Source of the DNA: Bacillus_BA fengqiuensis
Lineage (GTDB): Bacteria; Bacillota; Bacilli; Bacillales; Bacillaceae_H
DNA: 64,000 nt
Assembly: GCA_030813035.1 (NCBI GenBank)
Contig: JAUSTV010000002.1
Reading direction: 5' to 3' (one strand)
Below, piece by piece: positions 25,350 to 33,147 of the stretch; positions within the stretch are counted from its first letter, which is position 1, and every line of letters begins with the position of its first letter. Both the position numbers and the translations under genes were made by a program. The notes beneath the pieces were generated by a model that was given only the letters and a program-made list of their open reading frames with translations, did not search any database and was not told where the DNA came from.

Positions 25350-26684
25350 TTAAGATTTTTTAGCGAATGTTGCTGCTTCCAATAGTAAATCCACAATATG
25401 GACTGCACGCATTTTGTCGGATAACCCTTCCCGTTCGATTCCGAGTTTCATTTGCAGCAAGCAGCCCGGATTTGCTGTAACGATGGTAGTGGCACTCGTT
25501 TTTTTCGCGTATTCCATCTTATGATCTAAAATTTGCATCGACATTTCCGATTCGACTACGTTATAAATTCCGGCAGAGCCGCAGCAGCTATCGGCTCCCT
25601 TCATTTCACGGAACTCGACGCCTTCAATGGCCTTCAATAAACTTCTTGGCTCTCCTGAGGTTCGCATCACGTTTCGCAGGTGGCAGGAATCTTGATAAGT
25701 CACCACTTGGTCCGGCAAGCGAAGCGGCTGTTTGTCGAATTCAAGTTCTATGAGTACGGATGAAATGTCTTTTAGTTTATCAACGAAAGCTTTTGCACGG
25801 TCTTTCCATTGCGGATCGTGCTTCAATAAGTGATCGTATTCCACTAAGAATCCGCCGCAGCCCCCGGCATTTGTGATGATGTAATCGACCTGTAAATCTT
25901 CAAATGCTTGAATATTGCGTTTCGCTAATTCTTTTGCTCCGTCTTTTTCACCGCTATGGCCGTGAAGGGCGCCGCAGCATGCTTGATTTTCGGGAATGAC
26001 AATTTCGCATCCTGCCGTTTGAAGAAGTTTCATTGTAGCATTGTTCGTTTCTAAAAACATCGTATCCATTAAGCAACCCGAGAAGAATGCCACCCGTTTT
26101 TTCTTTGTGCCTTCTGCTTGAAGGTGAGTAGGGCGGTTCTTCATTTCCTTCATGGAGGGAACCTTCGGAAGTACTTTTTCCATCGATGTTAAGTTGTCCG
26201 GCAGGATGTTGATGAGTCCTGTTTTATGGGCAAAGGTCTGCAAGCCGGATCGCTGGTAAATGCCGATTAATCCAGTCAACGTGCGCATCCGGTTTTGATG
26301 CGGGAAGAGCTCTTCAAATACGACTTTACGCACCGCTCTTACGGGTAATGAATGCTTTTTGTTTTGATTGATGATATCACGCGCTTCTTCGAGAAGGTGA
26401 CCATATTTGACGCCAGACGGACAAACAGGTTCGCAGGCACGACAGCCGAGGCAAAGCTCCAGCGTTCGTTCTACATCTTCGTCCGGCTCAATCAAACCAT
26501 CGACGACGGCTTTCATTAGCGCGATTCTGCCTCTTGGCGAGTGGGACTCTTTATAACCTGACTCAATATATGTCGGGCAAGATGGCAAGCAAAAGCCGCA
26601 GCGCATACAGTTCAGCAATTGGTCTTCATCCATGCGTTCTTTAAATTGCTCTTGAATGGTTTCACGTTCTTTCACTGTTGTCAT
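25350..26684 (-). CDS. glcF: Glycolate oxidase iron-sulfur subunit GlcF
   Basis: 444 residues. Two 4Fe-4S motifs lie near the N-terminus (CMRCGFCLPSCP and CLGCRACEPVCP), followed by two CCG cysteine-rich domains (CCGALHGHSG; DSCCGSAGIYN). It takes electrons from GlcD and passes them to the membrane chain. It overlaps glcD by 4 bp and corresponds to B. subtilis YsfD. All cysteine motifs are intact. Confidence 0.93.
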   Translation of the reverse strand: MTTVKERETIQEQFKERMDEDQLLNCMRCGFCLPSCPTYIESGYKESHSPRGRIALMKAVVDGLIEPDEDVERTLELCLGCRACEPVCPSGVKYGHLLEEARDIINQNKKHSLPVRAVRKVVFEELFPHQNRMRTLTGLIGIYQRSGLQTFAHKTGLINILPDNLTSMEKVLPKVPSMKEMKNRPTHLQAEGTKKKRVAFFSGCLMDTMFLETNNATMKLLQTAGCEIVIPENQACCGALHGHSGEKDGAKELAKRNIQAFEDLQVDYIITNAGGCGGFLVEYDHLLKHDPQWKDRAKAFVDKLKDISSVLIELEFDKQPLRLPDQVVTYQDSCHLRNVMRTSGEPRSLLKAIEGVEFREMKGADSCCGSAGIYNVVESEMSMQILDHKMEYAKKTSATTIVTANPGCLLQMKLGIEREGLSDKMRAVHIVDLLLEAATFAKKS

Positions 26685-28093
26685 TTTGTTACCACCACAC
26701 GTTTACGAGATTCTTTGGCAAAGACTTTGCCTGGGTTCATGATGTTATTCGGATCAAATGCATTCTTAATACCCTGCATGGCTGCAATGCCTTCTTTCCC
26801 GAGCTTTAATTCAAGGTAGGGGGCTTTCATGACGCCGACGCCGTGTTCCCCTGTAATTGTGCCGCCAAGCTCGATGGCCTTTTCGAAGATTTCGGCGAAT
26901 GCCTTCTCTACACGTTCGATTTCGTCATGATTACGTGAATCGGTTGGGCATGTCGGATGAAGATTTCCATCGCCGGCATGGCCGAATGTACAAATTTTCA
27001 CGTCATATTTTGCAGCAATTTCATTGATGGCCCGTACCATTTTGGCAATCTCGGAGCGTGGAACGGTTGCGTCCTCTAAGATGGTTGTCGGCTTTAAGCG
27101 GGCAAGTGCAGATAGAGCAGAACGTCGTGCCGTCGCCAGTGCGGTTGCGTGTTCTACAGATTGTGCTATTTCCACGGATACAGCATTTTCTGTTTTGCAC
27201 AATTCAGCGATTTTTTGAATATCGCGGTCAACCACTTCTAAAGGTCCATCCTGTTCAATTAGCAGAACTGCTTCGACATTTGTCGGAAGGCCGACTTTAG
27301 CGAAATCCTCGACCACTTCAAGTGTTGCTTTATCTAAAAACTCAAGTGTAGTAGGAATAATTTTGTTAGCAATAATTTTTGATACCGAGCGGGCAGCTGC
27401 ATCAATGTCTTGATATAAAGCAAGCATGGTTTTCTTTGTTTCCGGCATCGGCACAAGCTTGAGCGTTGCTTCTGTAATAATGCCAAGCGTACCTTCAGAG
27501 CCGACAAACAAACGTGTTAAATCATAGCCGGCTACGTCCTTTGCGAGTTTGCCGCCGGTACGGATAATGTCACCATTTGCCAAAACGATTTGAAGGGCGA
27601 TGACATAATCGCGTGTTACCCCATATTTCAAGCCGCGAAGACCGCCGGAATTTTCGTTGATGTTGCCGCCAATCGTCGAGATTTTCATAGAGCTTGGATC
27701 GGGAGGATAAAATAGGCCTTTTGCTTCAATGGCATTAATCATATCCAGTGTGATTACACCCGGCTGTACCGTTATCGTCAAGTTTTCTTCATCTATTTCT
27801 AGAATTTGGTTCATATGTTTGAAAAGCAAGACGATGCCGCCTTCCGTCGGGCATGTGCCTGCACAAAGATTCGTTCCGGAACCGCGGGGGACGAGCGGAA
27901 TTTTATGTTCATTACAAACTTTTACGATTTCCGCGACTTCCTTCGTATGGCGGGGAGCAATGACAGCGTCCGGCATCGATTGGAATTGGGGAGTGGCATC
28001 ATAGGAATAAACAAGACGTCCCGCTTTGGAATCGTCGTAGTTTTCTTGGCCGACAATGTCTGTCAGCATTGCTTTTATAGTTGCAGTAATCAT
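26681..28093 (-). CDS. glcD: Glycolate oxidase FAD subunit GlcD
   Basis: 470 residues of the VAO/PCMH flavoprotein family: FAD-binding VPRGSGTNLCAGTCPTEGG, STIGGNINENSGGLRGLKYG, and a C-terminal FAD-linked oxidase domain (GHAGDGNLHPTCP, GTITGEHGVGVMKAPYL). It oxidises glycolate or a related 2-hydroxy acid to the 2-oxo acid. It corresponds to B. subtilis YsfC; a D-lactate dehydrogenase role is the main alternative. It is downstream of its likely regulator gene and translationally coupled to glcF. Confidence 0.9.
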   Translation of the reverse strand: MITATIKAMLTDIVGQENYDDSKAGRLVYSYDATPQFQSMPDAVIAPRHTKEVAEIVKVCNEHKIPLVPRGSGTNLCAGTCPTEGGIVLLFKHMNQILEIDEENLTITVQPGVITLDMINAIEAKGLFYPPDPSSMKISTIGGNINENSGGLRGLKYGVTRDYVIALQIVLANGDIIRTGGKLAKDVAGYDLTRLFVGSEGTLGIITEATLKLVPMPETKKTMLALYQDIDAAARSVSKIIANKIIPTTLEFLDKATLEVVEDFAKVGLPTNVEAVLLIEQDGPLEVVDRDIQKIAELCKTENAVSVEIAQSVEHATALATARRSALSALARLKPTTILEDATVPRSEIAKMVRAINEIAAKYDVKICTFGHAGDGNLHPTCPTDSRNHDEIERVEKAFAEIFEKAIELGGTITGEHGVGVMKAPYLELKLGKEGIAAMQGIKNAFDPNNIMNPGKVFAKESRKRVVVTK

Positions 28094-28215
28094 CTATTTC
28101 TCATCCTTTTCTGAAGACGTAGGGTATAGAAAGTCAGGTTTCTCTTACTGTCCATCATAAAGGATACAGCCTGTTAGTTCTATGGATGAATATATAAAAT
28201 TCATCCGCTTTCATT

Positions 28216-29334
28216 CTATTTTTTTAGATGATCATCCAAAAAATAAAGAGACAAATAGAGACTTACAACATCCGGGAAATGTTTGAGATTCAACCCTGTT
28301 AACTCCTCCAACTTTTTGATGCGGTAGTGGAGTGTATTGATATGAATGTGAAGGATTTCTGCCGTTTGTTTGAGGGACATGTTTTGTTGGAAGAACACCC
28401 TGAATGTTTCCAGAAGCTCTTCCTGTTCCAATACGGAATGCAGCACCCTTCCTATAAATTCCTTGCGCGTAGGTAAAGAAATATCTTCGAGGCACATCTC
28501 AAGGCGCAAATCCGCATCGAAAATGACCGTGTTTTCTCTCATGGCTACCGTCAATGCACGTTCTGCTTGTTCATACGATTTTTTTAATTCATGTCCCTCG
28601 ACCGGTTGTCCGATGCCAAAGGAAGCGGAGGTGTTCCAAGTTTCTTCGATGAACCCTTTAAGCTGTTTCACTTTGTGCATGGTGGTCTCTTTCGGCATGT
28701 TTTGTTGAACGTGTTGGATAATAAGGAAGCGGTCGTTTCCCCAGCGTACAAACAAGTCGTGGTCATGCTCACCGTTCCATACGTGAATCAATTGCCATAT
28801 ATCTTCATTCAAAAATGTTTGATGTTCGTTCAAATAGGCTAAAATTAATTGTCGGTCAGCTTGTAAATCCACTTTCAACAAATTGGCACGATCGATGAAT
28901 GGTTGGGACCAGTCCTTTAATTGAAGCCAGTCGAAAACGAACGCCTCCAGCATTCGGGAGCGCCACTGAAGCTGATCTGAATGATAGCTATCTTGGATAA
29001 GTAGTTCTGTTATTTTTTTCAGCAGCTCCCCATACGGTAAAATATGATCAGGATCACCGGTGATTCCAATGACGCCGATGACGTCATGAGAGAAGAAGAT
29101 AGGCAGGTTGAGACCCGATTTCACACCCTCCAACCGCTGTTCATCTTCTTTTGTGATAACGATTTTTCGGCGTTCTTTTACACTAAGAAGAGCTCCCTCA
29201 TGGAAGGTGCCGAGCCGTTTTTCGTCAGTACTGGCAATGATGGTCCCGTCTGTATGGACGATAATGATGTCCTCATCGATTAGTTTTTTGACTTCATGAA
29301 TGATTTTTTTGGCTAAAGAAGGTAAAAGTAACAA
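28216..29334 (-). CDS. ysfB: CdaR/PucR-type regulator of the glycolate oxidase genes
   Basis: 372 residues. The N-terminal sugar-diacid recognition domain (1-135; LAKKIIHEVKKLIDEDIIIVHTDGTIIASTD) should bind a hydroxy-acid effector. A GGDEF-like linker follows, and the C-terminal PucR helix-turn-helix (about 305-365; SLKQTAEILHIHINTLHYRIKKLEELTG) binds DNA. It corresponds to B. subtilis YsfB, next to ysfCD, and is probably a transcriptional activator of glcDF. TTG start after GGAGG. A GGATGAAT/ATTCATCC inverted repeat (28184-28206) lies between it and glcD and could be a target. Confidence 0.85.
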   Translation of the reverse strand: MLLLPSLAKKIIHEVKKLIDEDIIIVHTDGTIIASTDEKRLGTFHEGALLSVKERRKIVITKEDEQRLEGVKSGLNLPIFFSHDVIGVIGITGDPDHILPYGELLKKITELLIQDSYHSDQLQWRSRMLEAFVFDWLQLKDWSQPFIDRANLLKVDLQADRQLILAYLNEHQTFLNEDIWQLIHVWNGEHDHDLFVRWGNDRFLIIQHVQQNMPKETTMHKVKQLKGFIEETWNTSASFGIGQPVEGHELKKSYEQAERALTVAMRENTVIFDADLRLEMCLEDISLPTRKEFIGRVLHSVLEQEELLETFRVFFQQNMSLKQTAEILHIHINTLHYRIKKLEELTGLNLKHFPDVVSLYLSLYFLDDHLKK

Positions 29335-29578
29335 GAGAATACCTCCAAAGAATTTTTTCTTTATTATACATGATTGGACAATTGGACAAGATGTCTTTCA
29401 TTCTTGTAGAATTTATCATTCCCCGACAGAAGACTCCCACCTTAAGGAATGTGAGAGGTGTAACCGAATGAGTAGGTGGGAGATGAATGGCGGTTGGAGG
29501 TAGCCAAAACTTTCCTTTTTATAGTATAGCTAGTATAATTAGAACGAATGTTCCTGTAAAAAGGTGGTGACTGCCATT

Positions 29579-30379
29579 TTGGTGAACAAAGCATACAAGT
29601 TTCGCTTATACCCAAATAAGAAACAGGCAGAACTCATAAACAAAACCATCGGCTGTTCAAGATTTGTTTTTAACTTTTTTCTGGGGAAGCAAAAAGACAA
29701 AGATGCTTATTGGTCTATCTGTGAAGAAATGGTCCAGCAAGGTCAGCTTCCAGCCAATCTCTGGAAAGATATGTGCTTCAATCAATACGAAACCGTGAAA
29801 TCACTTCCTAAACTAAAGGAGCATTACTCTTTTTTGAAAGAAGTCGATAGTATTGCTTTGCAAAAATCAGTAGAAAACTTAGCTGATTCCTATCATCGTT
29901 ATTATAAAAAGCAAAATGAACAGCCACGCTTTAAATCCAAAAAGAATCCTGTTCAATCTTATACAACGAAGTATACGAACGGGAATATAGCGGTGATCGG
30001 CAACTTCGTCAAATTGCCTAAACTTGGTCTTGTTCGCTTTGCGAAAAGCCGTGAAGTCAAAGGTCGTATTCTCAGTGCTACGGTTAGGCGAAATCCAAGC
30101 GGTAAATATTTTGTATCCATCCTTGTTGAAATAGAGATTCAAGAGTTACCGAAGACTCATTCTGTTGTTGGGGTGGATGTAGGATTAAAGAAGTTTGCGA
30201 TTCTTTCTGATGGTACAGCGTATACAAACCCTAAATTCTTTCGTACACTAGAAGAGAAATTAGCTAAAGCGCAACGTATCCTTTCAAGACGTACAAAAGG
30301 TGGATCTAATTGGAATAAGCAACGGATTAAGGAAGCAATAAGGCTTCTAACCGTAGGAACTACGGGGATAGCTTACTAA
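29579..30379 (+). pseudogene. tnpB: TnpB with internal deletion (IS605-family RNA-guided nuclease relic)
   Basis: 266 residues instead of the usual 370-400. The N-terminal part is normal (NKAYKFRLYPNKKQAELINKTIG) through the first RuvC motif (VVGVDVGLKKFA, D200). At about residue 251 (RIK) the frame jumps to the normal C-terminal end EAIRLLTVGTTGIAY. The segment with the second and third RuvC acidic residues and the CxxC zinc ribbon is missing, so nuclease activity should be lost. The frame stays open across the junction, so a shortened RNA-binding protein could still be made. TTG 29579 lies 8 bp from AAGGTGGTGA. Confidence 0.8.
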
Positions 30380-30475
30380 ACATCTGTTCGATTGAACGGA
30401 GTTCGTAGGAATCTTCCACTTCAAACAACCAGTAAGGGTGTTGAGTGGGGGTAGTTCAAGTTAAGACTGTGTAAG
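30332..30475 (+). ncRNA. Putative omegaRNA-encoding right end of the tnpB element
   Basis: In IS200/IS605 elements the guide-scaffold RNA overlaps the tnpB 3' end and runs to the element boundary. Here that region is retained with self-complementary blocks (AACCGTAGGAACTACGG; CGGAGTTCGTAGGAATCTTCC). Assignment rests on position and known family organisation. Confidence 0.45.
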
Positions 30476-30596
30476 AGGTTGTTTCAAACAGGCTCAAAAA
30501 GCAACAATGCTTACGAAAACTGACTTTTGACCAATAAGTTGAAGGCAGAACATTTTTGAAGTAGATTTTAAGAGGATAAGAAGAGGTTAAATTTTT

Positions 30597-31949
30597 ATGA
30601 GAAGTTTTAAATCAAGGCTGAGGCGTCTGTCATCGGCACAATATATTGTGCTGTTTTATTTGGTGGCTGTGACGATTTCTTTTTTGCTGCTGAGTTTGCC
30701 CATCGCTCATAAGCCTGGGGTTGAATTTGCTGTTATCGATATTTTATTTGTTGCCGTGAGTGCCGTGAGTGTAACGGGCTTGACGCCTGTTTCTACGGTG
30801 GACACCTTTAGTGTACCCGGTATTTTTATTTTAACATTCGTATTTCAAATCGGCGGAATCGGTGTGATGACATTAAGCACATTCATTTGGCTGCTGATGG
30901 GGAAAAAAATTGGTTTGAAAGAACGGCAGCTCATTATGATCGATCAAAACCAGTCGAGCTTATCGGGCCTTGTCAACTTAATGAGGCACATCTTGCTTAT
31001 CATCTTGATTATTGAGTTGATTGGGGCTGTCGTGTTAGGAGTGTATTTTCTACAATATTACCCCAGCTGGCAAGAGGCGTTTTTACATGGTTTTTTTGCC
31101 TCTATCAGTGCGACTACAAACGCCGGGTTTGATATTACCGGTTCGTCATTGGCTCCGTTTGCCACGGATTATTTTGTTCAAACCGTCAATATTTTGCTGA
31201 TAACATTGGGAGCCATCGGCTTTCCGGTATTGATTGAGGTGAAACAATTTTTCAAGAATTTAAAAAAGAAGAAGCGGTTTCGCTTTTCTTTATTCACGAA
31301 GTTGACGACGGTGATGTATGTGGGTCTGCTTGTCGCGGGTACCCTCTTCATTTGGTTGCTTGAACATCAACATTATTTGGCGGGGAAAAGTTGGCATGAA
31401 TCGTTTTTTTATGCTTTCTTCCAGTCTGCGACAACAAGAAGCGCCGGGCTGGCCACGATGAATGTGAATGAATTTACGGCTGCCACTTTGCTTATTTTAT
31501 CGATCCTTATGTTTATAGGGGCATCACCAAGTTCCGTCGGAGGAGGAATTCGAACGACGACATTTGCCTTAAATATTTTGTTTGTTTTCCATTTTGCCAG
31601 AGGAAGAAAACATATTCGCGTCTTTAATCGCGAAATTCATGAAGATGATCTTGCGAAGTCTGTGGTAGTCAGCTTTATGGCCATTTTCATTTGTGCGACT
31701 GCTACTTTGCTGCTCATGGTAATCGAGCCGTTTTCCTTGACCGAAATTGTATTTGAAGTATGTTCAGCGTTCGGTACGAATGGGCTTTCTACGGGAATTA
31801 CGCCTCAGTTGAGCACTCTTGGAAAGCTGATTATTATTGTGCTCATGTTTATTGGACGGGTTGGCATTTTACCTTTTATCTTTATGTTAGGAAGACCGAG
31901 AAACCAACCAAAATATCATTATCCAAAAGAGCGCATTATTATCGGTTAA
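30597..31949 (+). CDS. ktrD: K+ uptake channel subunit, KtrB/KtrD type
   Basis: 450 residues, TrkH/KtrB superfamily with four pseudo-symmetric pore repeats. Pore signatures include VSAVSVTGLTPV, SATTNAGFDITG, SATTRSAGLATMN and CSAFGTNGLSTG. The third repeat is followed by the flexible gate region SPSSVGGGIRTTT. It forms the membrane channel that works with a cytoplasmic KtrA/KtrC RCK subunit; no such gene is adjacent, which fits the split ktrC/ktrD arrangement of B. subtilis. No c-di-AMP riboswitch is seen upstream. Confidence 0.88.
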   Translation: MRSFKSRLRRLSSAQYIVLFYLVAVTISFLLLSLPIAHKPGVEFAVIDILFVAVSAVSVTGLTPVSTVDTFSVPGIFILTFVFQIGGIGVMTLSTFIWLLMGKKIGLKERQLIMIDQNQSSLSGLVNLMRHILLIILIIELIGAVVLGVYFLQYYPSWQEAFLHGFFASISATTNAGFDITGSSLAPFATDYFVQTVNILLITLGAIGFPVLIEVKQFFKNLKKKKRFRFSLFTKLTTVMYVGLLVAGTLFIWLLEHQHYLAGKSWHESFFYAFFQSATTRSAGLATMNVNEFTAATLLILSILMFIGASPSSVGGGIRTTTFALNILFVFHFARGRKHIRVFNREIHEDDLAKSVVVSFMAIFICATATLLLMVIEPFSLTEIVFEVCSAFGTNGLSTGITPQLSTLGKLIIIVLMFIGRVGILPFIFMLGRPRNQPKYHYPKERIIIG

Positions 31950-31992
31950 CAGAAATAGCCGCAAGCCTAAACGGCTTGCGGCTATTTCTGTT
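31948..31992. terminator. Bidirectional 20-bp terminator between ktrD and the DUF3905-like gene
   Basis: AACAGAAATAGCCGCAAGCC pairs exactly with 31973-31992 around a 5-nt loop. It includes part of the ktrD stop codon and serves two convergent genes. Confidence 0.85.
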
Positions 31993-32336
31993 CAATCCGT
32001 TCCATAGCTGACATCTTTGTCGGGGTGGGTGAACGGCACTTCTTCGGGAGCCTTTTGGCGTTCGACAAGGTCGCGGTTTTCGCTTGTATTCCAGCCGATG
32101 TCGTTTGTCGGGTGAACCCACTCGTCGCCTGACATAATGGCGGGATCGATTTCATCGCTCCAATTGTTTAAAGGCGATTGGTCTGAATTGTACTGGCTGT
32201 CTCCGATGATGACACCGTGTGAATTGACGAAGGGTTTTTCAATTGGAATCCCGCTGCCTTTAAAAGATGGAGCGGCTGCCTGGTGGGGCATGGTATCGTC
32301 AATCATGGGGGAAGTTAACTGTTCCTCTTTATCCAA
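31992..32336 (-). CDS. DUF3905-like small protein
   Basis: 114 residues, hydrophilic, with no signal or membrane segment. The central NNWSDEIDPAIMSGDEWVHPTNDIGWNT resembles the DUF3905 family of uncharacterised Bacillaceae proteins. TTG start at 32336 with AAAGGAG upstream. It is convergent with ktrD. The family is mostly found in spore formers, so a spore role is possible but not shown. Confidence 0.65.
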   Translation of the reverse strand: MDKEEQLTSPMIDDTMPHQAAAPSFKGSGIPIEKPFVNSHGVIIGDSQYNSDQSPLNNWSDEIDPAIMSGDEWVHPTNDIGWNTSENRDLVERQKAPEEVPFTHPDKDVSYGTD

Positions 32337-32540
32337 ATTTGATTCTCTCCTTTTGAAGTCATTTTTGTTAGTATGGTCTATTGGACAAAAGAAGTTGCTT
32401 AATTGAAGGGGATTTTGTACAATCAGCCAGTTAAGAATGGAGGAAAAGGAGTCAATTTTTTCAAAGCATTTGGGGAGACCTTTCGTTTCATACTAATGGA
32501 TGAGCAGTAATGCTCCATTATGTTGGATAAGGGGATGGTC

Positions 32541-32714
32541 ATGATGGCAAAACGAAAAGTGGCACATGATGCAGCGAAGAAAAACAACTTCACACCGAAA
32601 GAAAGCCTTCCTGATACGGAGTTCTCAGTAGAATATGGGGGAGAAGACGCCATTAAAGGGGCAAACCGCAATTCCAAACAAGGCCGCAAAGGCAGAAGCG
32701 GCGGAGGTCGCTAA
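32541..32714 (+). CDS. Small basic hypothetical protein (57 aa)
   Basis: MMAKRKVAHDAAKKNNFTPK leads a short chain ending in NRNSKQGRKGRSGGGR. The ribosome binding site AAGGGG is 6-9 bp upstream. It is lysine/arginine-rich with a glycine-rich tail, similar in style to minor spore or nucleic-acid-binding proteins, but I do not recognise the family. Its stop overlaps the next start (TAATG), so the two are coupled. Neighbouring spore-type genes make a sporulation role plausible only as inference. Confidence 0.65.
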   Translation: MMAKRKVAHDAAKKNNFTPKESLPDTEFSVEYGGEDAIKGANRNSKQGRKGRSGGGR

Positions 32715-32902
32715 TGAATAAAAGACAATCCAAAAAAGCCCGTAAAGCCAATGGGAGCTTAATGTCGGAAAAAGCAGAAACAAGACAGTTGCTTCAAGAA
32801 GAGTTTGGGCATGAACTCGGGCACACGAATGCAAGCAAATTGTATGAAGCGGCAGCTGAAGCTTCTTCACATAAAAAGAATAAGAAAGCTACACTTAAAT
32901 AA
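32714..32902 (+). CDS. Small basic hypothetical protein (62 aa)
   Basis: MNKRQSKKARKANGSLMSEK begins a highly charged 62-residue protein with a central helix (TRQLLQEEFGHEL) and a lysine-rich tail. GGAGG within the end of the preceding gene serves as ribosome binding site. It forms a two-gene unit with that gene and is followed by a strong terminator. No family recognised; a minor spore-core protein is one possibility. Confidence 0.65.
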   Translation: MNKRQSKKARKANGSLMSEKAETRQLLQEEFGHELGHTNASKLYEAAAEASSHKKNKKATLK

Positions 32903-32930
32903 AAAAACCTCGGGGCAACCCGAGGTTTTT
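32903..32930 (+). terminator. Terminator of the small-protein pair
   Basis: AAAAACCTCGGG, GCAA loop, CCCGAGGTTTTT. Confidence 0.88.
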
Positions 32931-33147
32931 ATTGTCCAGCTCCAGCGCCTATTTCCTTGGGCCCACAGGACGTGGCGCCCTTAGTCGACTTTCTTAAATC
33001 AAGGCTGCCTCCGCTTTTCTTGCTGTCTAGCTGCACGAGCCAGCTCCTACGGTCATTTCATCCCTTCCTTCAGAAGCAAAAAGCGCTTCTTTGTCAGGAA
33101 TTCCAATGCCCTATGGAGCTAAACGGGCTCGTTCCGCTTTTCTTAAT
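32931..33147. repeat. Interspersed repeat of the CGCTTTTCTT-bounded family, copy 3
   Basis: It contains ATTGTCCAGCTCCAGCGCC, GGCGCCCTTAGTCGAC, CCGCTTTTCTTGCTGTCTAG, AGAAGCAAAAAGCGCTTCT and a final CCGCTTTTCTT. The blocks match 6929-7100 and the inverted 14870-15060 copy, but with an extra internal CGCTTTTCTT boundary, suggesting two units in tandem. Confidence 0.65.

Larger units (their letters stand above)
29410..30475 (+). mobile_element. Decayed IS200/IS605-type element carrying a deleted tnpB
   Basis: The 5' side (29430-29510) has a hairpin of the type ACTCCCACC..GGTGGGAG upstream of tnpB. The 3' side (30332-30475) holds the conserved non-coding end after tnpB, with AACCGTAGGAACTACGG and GTTGAGTGGGGGTAGTTCA. 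No tnpA is present. The exact ends cannot be fixed without an intact copy for comparison. Confidence 0.6.

Noticed and set aside
30380..30596. c-di-AMP (ydaO) riboswitch upstream of ktrD
   Set aside because: The gap is too short after the IS relic and lacks the conserved aptamer blocks.
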